Shown: positions 37,756 to 47,768, counted from the stretch's first letter. The stretch: 64,000 nucleotides of DNA from Thiofilum flexile DSM 14609 (GCF_000380185.1 NZ_KB904758.1:1-64000), one strand, 5' to 3'. The notes: generated from the sequence alone by a model not told the origin. Made by a program: numbers and translations.

Positions 37756-38961
37756 TTACACATCCAACAGAATGCGAACGGGGTTTTCAACCAATTCTTT
37801 AATGGTTTTCAGGAAGGTTACAGCCCCTTTACCATCCACAATACGGTGATCGTAAGAAAGAGCAATATACATCATAGGTAGTACAACGATATTGTCATTC
37901 GCATCGACCATAGGACGCTTTTGAATCGAGTGCATACCTAAAATAGCGCTTTGCGGAGGATTCAAAATAGGGGTAGATAATAACGAACCGAACACACCAC
38001 CATTGGTAATGGTGAAGCTACCACCGGATAAATCAGACATATCTAATTTACCTGCTTGAGCTTTCTTCGCATACGCAGTGATAGCTGCTTCAATATCCGC
38101 AAGACCCATTTCTTCAGCACTACGTAATACCGGAACGACTAAACCACGATCAGACGATACCGCAATACCGATATCACAGTAGTTACGATAAATAATGTCA
38201 TTACCATCAATAGAGGCATTGATTTCAGGGAAACGTTGCAGCGCAATGGTAGCGGCTTTCACAAATAACGACATGAAACCTAAGCGCGTATTATGTTTCT
38301 TTTCAAACGCGTCTTTATACTCATTACGCATATCCATTAAAGGCTTCATATTGACTTCATTGAATGTCGTCAACATAGCAGTGGATTGCTTGGCTTCTAA
38401 TAAACGCTCAGCAATACGGGCGCGTAAACGAGTCATAGGTACGCGAGTTTCTTCGCGTGAACCTGCAACAGCTTTCGGTGCTACCGGAGCAGGTGCAACG
38501 GGGGCAGGAGCTGCCGTAACAGGAGCCGGAGCCGCTTTAGCCGTAGTAGCAGCTACGTCTTCTTTAAGAATACGACCATTTTTACCCGAACCATCGACAT
38601 CCGCTCTAGATAGATTAGCTTCATCCATCATTTTACGCACGGCGGGACTAGCAGGTGCTTCAGCGGCAGAGCTAGCAGCAGGTACACTTGCAGGAGCTGG
38701 AGCGGCAGGAGCCACAGCAGCGGCAGCACCAGCAGTAACGCGGCCTAATAATTGACTACTAGTAACCGTCGCACCTTCTGGTTGCAGAATCTCGCTTAAT
38801 ACACCGTCAACAGGTGCAGTGACTTCCAACATGACTTTGTCGGTTTCAATTTCAACTAATATTTCATCTTGCTTGACAGCGTCGCCAACTTTTTTATTCC
38901 AAGTTGCAACAGTCGCATCAGCAACTGACTCTGGCAGTACTGGGGTCAGTATTTCACTCAT
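37756..38961 (-). CDS. sucB: 2-oxoglutarate dehydrogenase E2, dihydrolipoamide succinyltransferase
   Basis: 401 residues. One lipoyl domain ([14 protein letters not shown], lysine near 43) is followed by an Ala/Pro linker and a peripheral-subunit-binding domain ([20 protein letters not shown]). A second Ala/Pro linker leads to the catalytic core ending [18 protein letters not shown]. This is the first gene of the sucB-lpdA-sucC-sucD run. The E1 gene sucA, which normally precedes it, is not here. Its upstream region has a strong promoter flanked by two TGTCGACA sites. Confidence 0.95.
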   Translation of the reverse strand: MSEILTPVLPESVADATVATWNKKVGDAVKQDEILVEIETDKVMLEVTAPVDGVLSEILQPEGATVTSSQLLGRVTAGAAAAVAPAAPAPASVPAASSAAEAPASPAVRKMMDEANLSRADVDGSGKNGRILKEDVAATTAKAAPAPVTAAPAPVAPAPVAPKAVAGSREETRVPMTRLRARIAERLLEAKQSTAMLTTFNEVNMKPLMDMRNEYKDAFEKKHNTRLGFMSLFVKAATIALQRFPEINASIDGNDIIYRNYCDIGIAVSSDRGLVVPVLRSAEEMGLADIEAAITAYAKKAQAGKLDMSDLSGGSFTITNGGVFGSLLSTPILNPPQSAILGMHSIQKRPMVDANDNIVVLPMMYIALSYDHRIVDGKGAVTFLKTIKELVENPVRILLDV

Positions 38962-39015
38962 TCGTTCATATCCTCAACATATTATTTAGCGTGGCGTACA
39001 GCTTCACTACAAGAT

Positions 39016-39023
39016 TGTCGACA
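39016..39023. promoter_or_regulatory. Operator TGTCGACA, site 1 (sucB)
   Basis: The palindrome in the context GATTGTCGACATTATA touches the last base of the predicted sucB -10 box. A repressor bound here would block initiation. Confidence 0.7.
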
Positions 39024-39050
39024 TTATAGCCCCACAAGGTTACTTGTCAA
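39023..39050 (-). promoter_or_regulatory. Consensus sigma-70 promoter of sucB operon
   Basis: On the minus strand TTGACA (39050-39045) and TATAAT (39028-39023) are both exact consensus with 16 bases between. The -10 box runs straight into operator site 1. Confidence 0.85.
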
Positions 39051-39067
39051 TTATAAGCCATGGGTAT

Positions 39068-39075
39068 TGTCGACA
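39068..39075. promoter_or_regulatory. Operator TGTCGACA, site 2 (sucB)
   Basis: Second copy, in the context TATTGTCGACAACT, 18 bases upstream of the -35 box of the sucB promoter. The two copies are 52 bases apart, about five helical turns, which would allow looping. Confidence 0.65.
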
Positions 39076-39109
39076 ACTAAATAGTTATTAAGATAACGTG
39101 ACCTTAGCA

Positions 39110-39766
39110 CTATACCAATTTTTGTCCGGTTTTTTCCCAATCCTTCATAAATCCAGCGAGCCCTTTGTCGGTTAAAGGATGCTGATAGAGCTGATATAGA
39201 ATCTTAGGTGGCAAGGTTGCTACATGAGCACCGACGGAGGCAGCCTCAACGATATGCAAAGGGCTGCGAATAGAGGCGGCGAGTACTTGGGTATTGAGTT
39301 CGGGATAGTTGCGGTACATGTTCACAATATCGGCAATTAACTGAATCCCTGACTCACTCACATCATCTAAGCGCCCCATAAAAGGCGATACATAAGTGGC
39401 TCCTGCTTTAGCGGCTAATAAGGCTTGGGAAACGCTAAAACATAAGGTGACATTGGTCGCAATACCTTGGCTTGAGAGCACTTTACAGGCTTTTAAACCT
39501 TCCACCGTTAAAGGTAATTTAATACAGACATTATCCGCAATCGCACTTAGCACCTCGGCCTCTTTCAACATAGTCGGTGCATCCATGGCTAACACCTCGG
39601 CACTGACAGGGCCTGAGGTAATAGTGCAGATTTCACGAATGAGCTCTTTAAAGTCACGCCCAGAGTTAGCAACTAAGGAGGGGTTGGTGGTCACACCATC
39701 GACCATACCCGACTCACACGCTTGACGAATTTCAGCAATATCGCCGGTATCAATAAAAAATTTCAT
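39110..39766 (-). CDS. Transaldolase-like / fructose-6-phosphate aldolase (TalC/FSA family)
   Basis: 218 residues, the short TalC/FSA subfamily. It starts [20 protein letters not shown] and has [16 protein letters not shown]. The Schiff-base lysine is in [17 protein letters not shown], and the later block is [14 protein letters not shown]. It may work as transaldolase in the pentose phosphate pathway; members of this subfamily differ between transaldolase and aldolase activity. The gene sits alone between zapE and the suc operon. Confidence 0.9.
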   Translation of the reverse strand: MKFFIDTGDIAEIRQACESGMVDGVTTNPSLVANSGRDFKELIREICTITSGPVSAEVLAMDAPTMLKEAEVLSAIADNVCIKLPLTVEGLKACKVLSSQGIATNVTLCFSVSQALLAAKAGATYVSPFMGRLDDVSESGIQLIADIVNMYRNYPELNTQVLAASIRSPLHIVEAASVGAHVATLPPKILYQLYQHPLTDKGLAGFMKDWEKTGQKLV

Positions 39767-39826
39767 TAGACTCTCCTAGAGGGTTGGGATGAGTTATTTA
39801 ATAATTATGGTTTATTAATCCGCTAC

Positions 39827-40936
39827 TTAAGCCGCTGCTCGGCGTTGATATTCATCACTTTGCATCTCATTTAAGCGACTCATAGCACGGTCGTATTCAA
39901 ACACTAGCTTTTCCCCCTGATATAAAGCATTTAAGGGAATGGCGGTAGACAAAATCAAGCGCACCTGACGATCATAGAGTTCATCAATGAGGTTCAAAAA
40001 GCGCCTTGCCGCATTCTCATGAGCTTCAGTCAAAACCGGCATGCCTGATAACACTACCGTTTTATAACCATCTGCAATCTCAATATAGTCACGCGCCGAA
40101 CGCGGCCCTTCACACAAAACAGGGAAAGTAAACCAGATAATATTATCAGCAAGTTTGTGGACAGGTAAGGAGCGCCCTTGGATTATTATCGTGGTATCGG
40201 TATAAATCTTACCTGTTGCAATGGTATTAAATTCTTGGGTTAACTCACGTTCTACTTCATCGTCTTGGTGGCCTTGAATAAAACCATGTTCACCAACCTG
40301 ACGCAACATACGATAATCCACATTATTATCCAGCTCCACCACATCCATGCTTCGTTTAATCAAAGCAATCGCGGGTAGGAAGCGGCTACGTTGCAAACCA
40401 TTCAAGTACAAATCATCAGGCTTACGATTAGAGGTTGTGACAAGAGTAATCCCCTGCTGGAAAAAGGCTTCTAATAGCCCATATAGCAGCATCGCATCCA
40501 CAATATCTAACACATGAAACTCATCTAAACACAATAAACGCATAGTAGGCGCTTCGCGTTTAGCTAATTCTTGTAAGGGATTTTGTACATGTGTAGTCTT
40601 TTTCAGCTCATCATGCACGTAATTCATAAAGTGGTGGTAGTGCATACGTTTTTTTTGCGTAATGGGAACGCGCTCATAAAAACTATCCATGAGCCAAGTC
40701 TTGCCACGCCCTACTCCGCCCCAAATATAAGCGCCGCGCACAGTGTGTGGGGCAGCCGCCTTAGGGCTAGCAAATAAGGAGAATAATCCCCGCTTAACTG
40801 GTGCTGCTTCCACGACTGGAGCGGCTACTAACTCATCCCAAATCCGTTGTAATACTTTCACCGCTGCCGCCTGTGCAGGATCGAACTGAATCACCTGCTG
40901 TTGAACGGCGTCTTGGTAGTATTCTTCTAATAACAT
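39827..40936 (-). CDS. zapE: Cell division ATPase ZapE (AFG1-like)
   Basis: 369 residues from the ATG at 40936 (MLLEEYYQDAVQQQ); a GTG at 40984 is less likely. Walker A is GGVGRGKTWLMDSFYERVP and Walker B is LLCLDEFHVLDIVDAM; the sensor region TSNRKPDDLYLNGLQRSRFLP is typical. ZapE binds FtsZ and helps constriction under low oxygen or heat in E. coli. A TGTCGACA site lies upstream, so it may share the TCA-gene regulator. Confidence 0.92.
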   Translation of the reverse strand: MLLEEYYQDAVQQQVIQFDPAQAAAVKVLQRIWDELVAAPVVEAAPVKRGLFSLFASPKAAAPHTVRGAYIWGGVGRGKTWLMDSFYERVPITQKKRMHYHHFMNYVHDELKKTTHVQNPLQELAKREAPTMRLLCLDEFHVLDIVDAMLLYGLLEAFFQQGITLVTTSNRKPDDLYLNGLQRSRFLPAIALIKRSMDVVELDNNVDYRMLRQVGEHGFIQGHQDDEVERELTQEFNTIATGKIYTDTTIIIQGRSLPVHKLADNIIWFTFPVLCEGPRSARDYIEIADGYKTVVLSGMPVLTEAHENAARRFLNLIDELYDRQVRLILSTAIPLNALYQGEKLVFEYDRAMSRLNEMQSDEYQRRAAA

Positions 40937-41074
40937 AACACCACATTTCTCTAGAAAGCTGATCAAATTAGGTGGATTATCCACTAAGACTCATGCTGGA
41001 GTCATCCAAGTAATAAAACCCTCGCTGCCTACAGCTAGGGATATGAAGTATTTTACGGAGCACAGCTTGAAAAT

Positions 41075-41082
41075 TGTCGACA
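41075..41082. promoter_or_regulatory. Operator TGTCGACA, site 3 (zapE side)
   Basis: Context AAATTGTCGACATTGTA. On the minus strand a TACAAT lies right before the palindrome, the same layout as at sucB, so it may control leftward transcription to zapE. A 69-codon frame over this region is not believed. Confidence 0.6.
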
Positions 41083-41156
41083 TTGTACTTGAAAAACAGC
41101 AATAACGTTAGTATTAATACCACTACTATGACCAATATTAGCAAGTTAACAATAGG

Positions 41157-41162
41157 TATAAT
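41157..41162 (+). promoter_or_regulatory. Predicted -10 box of gntR
   Basis: GGTATAAT ends 8 bases before operator site 4. The -35 box is not clear. Confidence 0.45.
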
Positions 41163-41170
41163 ACTAACAA

Positions 41171-41178
41171 TGTCGACA
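41171..41178. promoter_or_regulatory. Operator TGTCGACA, site 4 (gntR)
   Basis: Context ACAATGTCGACAAAC, between the -10 box and the gntR ATG at 41200. It lies where the transcription start is expected and suggests autorepression. Confidence 0.7.
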
Positions 41179-41199
41179 AACCACATGAGAACAGATTAG

Positions 41200-41895
41200 A
41201 TGGGCTTTAATCATTTAACACCCGAACCTATTACCATTGCTGATCGCTTATTTCAGGAATTGCGCCGCGCTATTTTAGGAGGTGAGCTGCCGCCTGGTAA
41301 AAAAATTAGTGAACCTGAATTAGCTAATCAATATAACGTTAGCCGTGGCTCATTACGTGAAGCCATTAGTAAACTGGAAAACTGTAATCTAGTCACTCGT
41401 AAACCCAATATTGGCGCACGGGTAGTTGGGTTTTCGACTAAACAACTGATGGAAATTTATCAAATCCGTGAGGCAATGGAGGGCATGGCGGCGCGTCTAG
41501 CAGCAGAAAATATGAGCAATGAGCAGCTCGCTCATCTCAATAGTTTAGTCGAGCACAATAAGACGGCAGTAACCACTCAAGACCCCTATGCTACTCCAAC
41601 TAGTGTTCATTATGACGCTGATTTAGATTTTCATTTTTGTATTATTCAGGGTTGCAATAATGAGCGTCTCCAGCGTATGCTCTATGTGGATTTATATGAT
41701 TTAGTGCGTTTTTATCGTTTCCGCTTAAATCCACGCTTTTCAGAACAAGCATTGAGTGAGCACGAATTAATTGCTTCCGCGCTTAATAATCGAGATGGTG
41801 AAATGGCTGAGCTGTTGATGCGCCATCATATTAGAGCCTCTAGGGCGCGCGCCCAACATCATTTATTGGCAATTCCACCTGATGAAATTGAGTGA
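41200..41895 (+). CDS. GntR-family regulator with FCD ligand domain
   Basis: 231 residues. The N-terminal winged helix has LFQELRRAILGGELPPGKKI followed by SEPELANQYNVSRGSLREAI. The C-terminal FCD domain has metal or acid ligands in DADLDFHFCIIQG, SEHELIASAL and MRHHIRAS. FCD regulators sense small organic acids and bind short palindromes. The gene lies between sdhCDAB and the zapE/talC/suc genes, and TGTCGACA copies occur at each of their control regions and its own. It is therefore the likely TCA-cycle regulator here. Whether it represses, and which acid it senses, are not shown by the sequence. Confidence 0.9.
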   Translation: MGFNHLTPEPITIADRLFQELRRAILGGELPPGKKISEPELANQYNVSRGSLREAISKLENCNLVTRKPNIGARVVGFSTKQLMEIYQIREAMEGMAARLAAENMSNEQLAHLNSLVEHNKTAVTTQDPYATPTSVHYDADLDFHFCIIQGCNNERLQRMLYVDLYDLVRFYRFRLNPRFSEQALSEHELIASALNNRDGEMAELLMRHHIRASRARAQHHLLAIPPDEIE

Positions 41896-41920
41896 TGGTA
41901 TTGACTAAGATCTAAAATAC

Positions 41921-41928
41921 TGTCGACA
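41921..41928. promoter_or_regulatory. Operator TGTCGACA, site 5 (sdhC)
   Basis: Context TACTGTCGACAATAA, 38 bases upstream of the predicted sdhC -35 box. Confidence 0.65.
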
Positions 41929-41966
41929 ATAAGCAGCAATATAGGGCGTTAAAACTGCAGTTGTGG

Positions 41967-41995
41967 TTGGAAAAATGCGTAAAAACCGCTATTAT
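41967..41995 (+). promoter_or_regulatory. Predicted sigma-70 promoter of sdhCDAB
   Basis: TTGGAA (41967-41972) and TATTAT (41990-41995) with a 17-base spacer, flanked by operator sites 5 and 6. Confidence 0.65.
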
Positions 41996-42015
41996 GCCCA
42001 GCGGAAAATAAAAGA

Positions 42016-42023
42016 TGTCGACA
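42016..42023. promoter_or_regulatory. Operator TGTCGACA, site 6 (sdhC)
   Basis: Context AGATGTCGACAATCT, about 20 bases past the -10 box, where binding would block initiation or early elongation. Confidence 0.65.
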
Positions 42024-42068
42024 ATCTTTTATAAACGTTAAACCTCACCAAACGGACTATTAACGCGC

Positions 42069-42452
42069 ATGCAGAACTCAACCAAACGACCTTTGTCACC
42101 CTTTATGTTGGGCACGCATTATAAGTGGCAACTCACTTCAGCGACATCACTGTTACACCGTGCTACCGGTATAGCAGCAGCGGTAGGCTCACTTGTCGTG
42201 GTGTATTGGCTCACCTCATTAGCAGCAGGTCCTCAAGCTTTTGATATTGCTACCTCTTTTTTAGGCTCATGGCTTGGTAAATTTATTCTGTTTTTCTGGA
42301 CTTGGGCTTTATTTTATCATTTATGCAATGGTATCCGCCACTTAATGTGGGATCTGGATTATGGCTTTGATCTGCCAACGACTTACCTCACGGGTAAGAT
42401 TGTTATTATTGCATCGGCTATTTTAAACCTTTTACTGTGGTTGGTTGCCTAA
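42069..42452 (+). CDS. sdhC: Succinate dehydrogenase cytochrome b subunit SdhC
   Basis: 127 residues with three membrane spans. The quinone/heme region SATSLLHRATGIAAAVGSL and the heme histidine in HLCNGIRHLMWD are family marks. It anchors the enzyme to the inner membrane. First gene of sdhCDAB, 20 bases before sdhD. Confidence 0.95.
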   Translation: MQNSTKRPLSPFMLGTHYKWQLTSATSLLHRATGIAAAVGSLVVVYWLTSLAAGPQAFDIATSFLGSWLGKFILFFWTWALFYHLCNGIRHLMWDLDYGFDLPTTYLTGKIVIIASAILNLLLWLVA

Positions 42453-42472
42453 CCTTTGACCGGAGATTTTCC

Positions 42473-42856
42473 ATGAGCCGTCTATTAACCCCTTTAAAGA
42501 AAGTGCGTGGCCTTGGTTCGGCTAAAGAAGGCGTACACCACTGGTGGATGCAGCGTGTTTCGGCTGTAGCACTCGTACCGCTTACGCTATGGGCTGCTTT
42601 CTCAGTCGCATCCATGGCAGGCAAGCCTTATGAAGCAGTCCTCACCTATTTTGCTGCTCCTTTTAATGTTGCCATGTTTACCCTCTTTTTATTTGCTGGC
42701 TTTTATCATGCATCCTTAGGATTACAGGTCTTTATCGAAGACTACATTCACCATGAAAACACCAAAATTGTAACCTTGATTGCAATGAAACTGTTGATGG
42801 TATTACTAGGCACAGTGAGCATTTTAGCCGTGCTACGTGTGACCTTTGGAGGCTGA
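42473..42856 (+). CDS. sdhD: Succinate dehydrogenase membrane anchor SdhD
   Basis: 127 residues with three membrane spans. It starts [20 protein letters not shown] at 42473, with CGGAG upstream; a longer frame from 42437 reads into the sdhC end. [19 protein letters not shown] and [13 protein letters not shown] are typical. Its stop comes 10 bases before sdhA. Confidence 0.94.
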   Translation: MSRLLTPLKKVRGLGSAKEGVHHWWMQRVSAVALVPLTLWAAFSVASMAGKPYEAVLTYFAAPFNVAMFTLFLFAGFYHASLGLQVFIEDYIHHENTKIVTLIAMKLLMVLLGTVSILAVLRVTFGG

Positions 42857-42866
42857 GGAAAAGTTT

Positions 42867-44654
42867 ATGTCGGATTATAAAATTGAACACCATACCTATG
42901 ATGTTGTGGTAGTAGGTGCAGGTGGTGCGGGTTTACGTGCAACGTTTGGTATGGCTGTCAAAGGGCTATCTACCGCTTGTATTACTAAAGTATTCCCTAC
43001 TCGTAGTCATACGGTGGCTGCACAAGGTGGTATGTCGGCAGCTCTAGGTAATATGGGGCCTGATAAGTGGCAGTGGCATATGTATGACACTGTTAAAGGG
43101 TCTGATTGGTTGGGTGATCAGGATGCGATTGAGTATATGTGTCGTGAAGCCATCCCTGCCGTTATTGAGCTAGAGCATCAAGGTGTGCCTTTCTCTCGTA
43201 CCGAAGCGGGTCTGATTTATCAACGCCCTTTCGGTGGTATGACGACTAACTATGGTGAGGGTATTGCACAGCGTACTTGCGCGGCGGCGGATCGTACTGG
43301 TCATGCTATTCTGCATACTCTGTATCAACAATCACTGCGTCATCAAGCTGAGTTTTATATTGAGCACTTTGCTACTGACCTGATTATGGATGACGAGGGT
43401 GTTTGCCGTGGTGTCTTAGCGTGGGACTTAGCAACGGGTGTTTTACGAGTATTTCATGCTCAAACCGTAGTCTTAGCTACAGGCGGCTATGGTCGTGCTT
43501 ACTTCTCTGCTACCTCGGCGCATACTTGTACTGGTGATGGTAATGGTATGGTGACGCGTGCGGGTCTACCGCTGCAAGATATGGAGTTCACTCAATTCCA
43601 CCCAACGGGTATTTATGGCTCAGGTTGCTTAATTACTGAAGGGGTGCGGGGTGAGGGTGGTTACTTAACCAACTCCAATGGTGAGCGCTTTATGGAGCGT
43701 TATGCACCTAATGCCAAAGACCTTGCCTCACGTGACGTTGTTAGCCGCTCCATGACCGTTGAAATTAATGAAGGTCGCGGTGTAGGTGAGAAGAAAGACC
43801 ACATTCATCTGCATTTAGAGCATTTAGGCGCTGAAATTATTCACGAACGTCTCCCCGGCATTGCAGAAAGTGCGCGTATTTTCGCCGGTGTAGATGTGAC
43901 TAAGGAACCGATTCCAGTATTGCCTACTGTCCATTACAACATGGGTGGTATTCCAACCAACTATCATGGCGAAGTCGTTACCCTAAAAGATGGTAATCCT
44001 GATGCCATCGTTCCGGGTTTAATGGCGATTGGTGAGTGTGCTTGCGTATCGGTACATGGCGCGAATCGTTTAGGCTCTAACTCTCTACTTGATATCGTTG
44101 TGTTCGGACGTGCGGCGGCTAATCGTTGTGCTGAGACTTTAACACCGGGTGCTACTCAACCCGATTTACCGCAAGCCGGTTTACAAAAAGCATTAGATCG
44201 TTTTGATGCGATTCGTAATGCCAAAGGCACTAAATCCACCGCGACTATTCGTGACGAAATGCAGCACGCCATGCAAAAACATGCCGCTGTCTTCCGTACC
44301 GGCGCATCCCTGCAAGAAGGGGTGGACAAAATGAATACCATCTATAGCAGCTTCCAAGAGGTGGGTATTCAAGATCGCAGTTTAATTTGGAACTCCGATT
44401 TAATGGAAACCTTAGAGCTGGCTAACCTATTAGAATGTGCTCAAGTGTCAGTACAGTCCGCCTTAAATCGTACCGAAAGCCGGGGCGCTCATGCGCGTGA
44501 GGATTTCCCTGATCGTAATGATGAGCAATGGATGAAGCACACGCTGTCTTGGTTAGACCCACAAGGTAAGGTTACGATTGATTATCGCCCTGTACATACC
44601 TATACCCTAACCTCGGATGTCGAGTACATTCCGCCCAAAAAACGCACCTACTAA
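42867..44654 (+). CDS. sdhA: Succinate dehydrogenase flavoprotein subunit
   Basis: 595 residues. The FAD site is [19 protein letters not shown] and the covalent-FAD histidine is in [19 protein letters not shown]. The capping domain has [20 protein letters not shown] and the active-site [18 protein letters not shown]. The ATG at 42867 is chosen because the family begins just before the FAD strand and GAGGAAAAG lies upstream. It oxidises succinate to fumarate. Confidence 0.97.
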   Translation: MSDYKIEHHTYDVVVVGAGGAGLRATFGMAVKGLSTACITKVFPTRSHTVAAQGGMSAALGNMGPDKWQWHMYDTVKGSDWLGDQDAIEYMCREAIPAVIELEHQGVPFSRTEAGLIYQRPFGGMTTNYGEGIAQRTCAAADRTGHAILHTLYQQSLRHQAEFYIEHFATDLIMDDEGVCRGVLAWDLATGVLRVFHAQTVVLATGGYGRAYFSATSAHTCTGDGNGMVTRAGLPLQDMEFTQFHPTGIYGSGCLITEGVRGEGGYLTNSNGERFMERYAPNAKDLASRDVVSRSMTVEINEGRGVGEKKDHIHLHLEHLGAEIIHERLPGIAESARIFAGVDVTKEPIPVLPTVHYNMGGIPTNYHGEVVTLKDGNPDAIVPGLMAIGECACVSVHGANRLGSNSLLDIVVFGRAAANRCAETLTPGATQPDLPQAGLQKALDRFDAIRNAKGTKSTATIRDEMQHAMQKHAAVFRTGASLQEGVDKMNTIYSSFQEVGIQDRSLIWNSDLMETLELANLLECAQVSVQSALNRTESRGAHAREDFPDRNDEQWMKHTLSWLDPQGKVTIDYRPVHTYTLTSDVEYIPPKKRTY

Positions 44655-44666
44655 GAGACACCTACT

Positions 44667-45449
44667 ATGGCTGAATTTAAATTACCGGCAAATTCTGTCG
44701 TTAAAGAAGGCAAAACGTGGCCTGCTCCTAAAGGTGCGACCCGTATTAAAACCTTTAAAATCTATCGCTATGATCCAGATAGTGGTCAAAATCCCCGTTG
44801 GGACACTTTTCAAATTGATTTGGATAAGTGCGCCCCGATGGTACTTGATGCACTATTGAAGATTAAAAACGAGATTGATACCACCCTAACCTTCCGTCGC
44901 TCTTGCCGCGAGGGTATTTGTGGCTCTTGTGCTATGAATATTGGTGGTACTAATACGCTGGCTTGTATTAAAGCGATTGATGATATTCCGGGCGATATTA
45001 CTATTAGCCCCTTGCCGCATATGCAGGTGATTAAGGATCTAGTACCTGATCTAACCCACTTCTATGCTCAATATGCGTCCATTAAACCTTGGATGCAAAC
45101 CGACACCCCCATCTCTGGTGATCGTGAGCGTTTACAATCACCGGAAGATCGTAAGAAACTCGATGGCTTATATGAGTGTATCTTATGTGCAAGTTGCTCT
45201 ACCTCTTGTCCGAGCTACTGGTGGAATAGTGACCGCTACTTAGGCCCTGCAGTATTACTGCAAGCGTATCGCTGGGTCATTGATAGCCGTGATGAGGCGA
45301 CAGGTGAGCGTCTGGATAATTTAGAAGATCCTTTCAGGCTCTATCGTTGCCACACTATTATGAACTGTACTAATACCTGCCCTAAGGGTTTAAACCCTGC
45401 CAAAGCAATTGGTCAGCTCAAAAAGTTCATGGTTGAGCGTCGAGCCTAG
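44667..45449 (+). CDS. sdhB: Succinate dehydrogenase iron-sulfur subunit
   Basis: 260 residues. The [2Fe-2S] motif is [17 protein letters not shown]. The ferredoxin-like cysteines are in [16 protein letters not shown] and [17 protein letters not shown]. It passes electrons from SdhA to quinone. It ends the sdhCDAB run and is followed by a terminator. Confidence 0.97.
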   Translation: MAEFKLPANSVVKEGKTWPAPKGATRIKTFKIYRYDPDSGQNPRWDTFQIDLDKCAPMVLDALLKIKNEIDTTLTFRRSCREGICGSCAMNIGGTNTLACIKAIDDIPGDITISPLPHMQVIKDLVPDLTHFYAQYASIKPWMQTDTPISGDRERLQSPEDRKKLDGLYECILCASCSTSCPSYWWNSDRYLGPAVLLQAYRWVIDSRDEATGERLDNLEDPFRLYRCHTIMNCTNTCPKGLNPAKAIGQLKKFMVERRA

Positions 45450-45454
45450 CTCTC

Positions 45455-45487
45455 AAACCCCTAGGCCACTTGGTTTTAGGGGTTTTT
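45455..45487 (+). terminator. Terminator after sdhB
   Basis: AAACCCCTA (45455-45463) pairs with TAGGGGTTT, followed by TT, just after the sdhB stop. It separates sdhCDAB from sdhE. Confidence 0.85.
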
Positions 45488-45549
45488 CCTTATATTATCC
45501 TTCCCTTTATAGCCCTACCTTACCCTAGAGTGTATTGGAGTGATTAGCT

Positions 45550-45780
45550 ATGAGTGAATTCTCACGCCTTAAATTACGTTGCCGCCGTGGTATGAAAGAG
45601 TTGGATGTGATTTTGATACGTTACCTTGAGCGCCATTATGAGACCGCTAGTGAGCAAGAGCGCCGCTATCTCAATGAGCTACTCGACTTACAAGATCCCA
45701 TTTTGTACGGTATGGTGATGGGTATAGATCCAGCACCTGCCCCCTATCAGCCACTAATTGCTAAATTAGCTGCCTATTAA
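45550..45780 (+). CDS. sdhE: FAD assembly factor SdhE
   Basis: 76 residues. The conserved RGMKELDVILIRYLERHY block contains the RGxxE motif needed to help attach FAD to SdhA. It then shows LNELLDLQDPILYGMVMG, typical of the SdhE/SDHAF2 family. It lies downstream of its target complex. Confidence 0.93.
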   Translation: MSEFSRLKLRCRRGMKELDVILIRYLERHYETASEQERRYLNELLDLQDPILYGMVMGIDPAPAPYQPLIAKLAAY

Positions 45781-45795
45781 TGATGAGTTATTGCT

Positions 45796-46218
45796 ATGTC
45801 CGATCTTATTCATCTCCAACCTCAAGCGGCTTATGAGTTTTTACAAACGACCTCAACTAGTTTGCTAATCGATATACGCTCCTCAATGGAATATCTATTT
45901 GTAGGGCATGCCATAGGCTCCGTGCATATTCCTTGGATTGACGAGCCGGATTGGGTCGTTGATCCTAATTTTGCTCAAATCGTGGAAAAAACCCTAGCGA
46001 GTCGCTTTAAAGAAACAAGCCCTAAACAAGATACCCATGTCATACTCATTTGCCGGAGTGGTAAACGCACCTTAGATGCGGCTGATGCCTTGCTCAAATC
46101 AGGCTTTGAGCATGTTTATCATGTTGAGGAGGGTTTTGAGGGCGAAAAAGACGAGCAAAACCACCGTAGCACGGTAGGTGGATGGCGTTTTCATGGTTTA
46201 CCTTGGGAACAATGTTAG
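45796..46218 (+). CDS. Rhodanese-like sulfurtransferase
   Basis: 140 residues, one rhodanese domain with the active-site loop LICRSGKRTLDAADAL (cysteine nucleophile). It starts 15 bases after sdhE. It may move sulfane sulfur in the cytoplasm; no signal peptide. Many sulfur oxidisers have several such proteins, but this one has no special context. Confidence 0.88.
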   Translation: MSDLIHLQPQAAYEFLQTTSTSLLIDIRSSMEYLFVGHAIGSVHIPWIDEPDWVVDPNFAQIVEKTLASRFKETSPKQDTHVILICRSGKRTLDAADALLKSGFEHVYHVEEGFEGEKDEQNHRSTVGGWRFHGLPWEQC

Positions 46219-46358
46219 TATTCTAGAATCTAACCCCAGTTATAATTTGCTATTATGTACAGCTAAGCCATACTTACCCTACCAATACTGGCTAAAGACA
46301 TTGATTACACGGGCAAGTCAACGCGAGTAGACCTCTATTAACAAGGACGATTCTATCA

Positions 46359-47741
46359 ATGAAATTTAAATCATCCATTATTTTGGTGCTAGCTGCTCTA
46401 TGGGGATTAGGCAGCTGGTGGTGGTACACCTGTAATATCAAAGGGTTTTGTAGTATGGCGACTAATCAAGTCGCTGCTAATTCAGCCTACAACAACCCTA
46501 CCGATGATGAGAACCAAGATAATGATAAGGATGGTATTCGCAATGGCGACGAAAAGCGCCTCGGTACTGATCCTAATAATACCGATACCGATGGCGATGG
46601 TGTGCCTGATTTGGTAGAAATTAGTCAGATCCCTAATGATACGGATAATGATGGCTTAATCGATGCGCTAGATGACGACGATGATAATGATGGAATTCTA
46701 ACGAAAAACGAGCAACCCGATCGCAATAATGATGGACGGGTAGATGATGCGCTCGATAGTGATAATAATGGCACACCTGATTATCTACAGGCTAATAAAG
46801 TTGCCTCTAAGGATACTGAAGCATCCGTTGTGACAGCTCTTGTTGAAGAGGGTGCGGTGGATATTTATCGACCAGAGACTCAAGCGGCAGCGATGACGGC
46901 TGATGAAGAAAAACGCCTTAATCGTGGCACACTCTCTCCAGCCCCTATCGTTCCAGAGCCTCCCGCCACTGAGACTACGACTAGCACCAAAATAGCTACC
47001 CTAACCGATACTAAAGAAAATAGTAAAAAAGACAGTAAAGAAAAAACTGATTCCGAAGCTAAAAAATCGTCAAGTACTGACAACAATAAGAGTGCTACCG
47101 AATCCACTAGCAAAACGACCGAAAAAGAAAAGCCAACCTCCAAAACAAAAACAGCGGATAGTACAAGTAGCACGAGCAAAACGGATCAGGATCAGCCCAG
47201 CAAGTCAACTACGAGCAAGACCAAGGAAACTGCTAAAGAAAGCTCTGAGACAACTGAGAAAGCTAAATCGGCTGATAAAGCAAAATCCTCTAAAACTGAA
47301 ACAGCCCAAGAGTCAAAGGCAGAGCCAGAACCACAAGACCCAGAAGGTAAAGATCGTAATAAAATGGTGGTCTATCAAAATGGCAAATCGACCGATACCC
47401 GCCTAGGCCCTGCACGGCTTAATTTCCCTACTGGTTTGGCACGCCCAGCGTTAAGTGATGAAACAGCGGATTACTTTGATACAGTAGCGGCCTATTTGCA
47501 AAAACATAAACGCGCTACTATTAAAATTACAGGACATACCGATAGTCGCGGCGCTGCTGATTTAAACGAAAAACTGGCTTTAAAACGAGCAGAAATTGTA
47601 CGTGATGCGCTCATAGGTCGTGGTGCGCCTGAAAAGCAATTGCAGGTGAACTCCATGGGTGAGTCTAAACCTATTGCGAGTAATAATACCGCTGAGGGAC
47701 GGCAACAAAATCGGCGTGTTGAAATAATGCCCTTAAAGTAA
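46359..47741 (+). CDS. OmpA-family protein with thrombospondin type-3 repeats
   Basis: 460 residues. An N-terminal membrane segment (SSIILVLAALWGLGSWWWY) is followed by calcium-binding DxDxDG repeats (NDKDGIRNGDEKRLGTDPNN, DTDGDGVPD, DTDNDGLIDALDDDDDNDG). Next is a roughly 150-residue K/S/T/E-rich disordered stretch. The C-terminal OmpA peptidoglycan-binding domain has ITGHTDSRGAADLNEKLALK and RQQNRRVEI. It probably tethers the envelope to peptidoglycan. It heads a three-gene set with a 42-residue peptide and a helix-hairpin-helix protein. Confidence 0.88.
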   Translation: MKFKSSIILVLAALWGLGSWWWYTCNIKGFCSMATNQVAANSAYNNPTDDENQDNDKDGIRNGDEKRLGTDPNNTDTDGDGVPDLVEISQIPNDTDNDGLIDALDDDDDNDGILTKNEQPDRNNDGRVDDALDSDNNGTPDYLQANKVASKDTEASVVTALVEEGAVDIYRPETQAAAMTADEEKRLNRGTLSPAPIVPEPPATETTTSTKIATLTDTKENSKKDSKEKTDSEAKKSSSTDNNKSATESTSKTTEKEKPTSKTKTADSTSSTSKTDQDQPSKSTTSKTKETAKESSETTEKAKSADKAKSSKTETAQESKAEPEPQDPEGKDRNKMVVYQNGKSTDTRLGPARLNFPTGLARPALSDETADYFDTVAAYLQKHKRATIKITGHTDSRGAADLNEKLALKRAEIVRDALIGRGAPEKQLQVNSMGESKPIASNNTAEGRQQNRRVEIMPLK

Positions 47742-47768
47742 AACAAGGATGCTGAGTAGGATACAACT

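Noticed and set aside
38195-38755. 186-codon plus-strand frame
   Set aside because: Antisense to sucB; the Ala/Gly-rich look comes from the Ala/Pro linkers of SucB.
40977-41186. 69-codon minus-strand frame with a hydrophobic stretch
   Set aside because: It covers the zapE-gntR control region, includes two operator sites and overlaps the zapE start. The hydrophobic run comes from AT-rich DNA. No ribosome site is evident.
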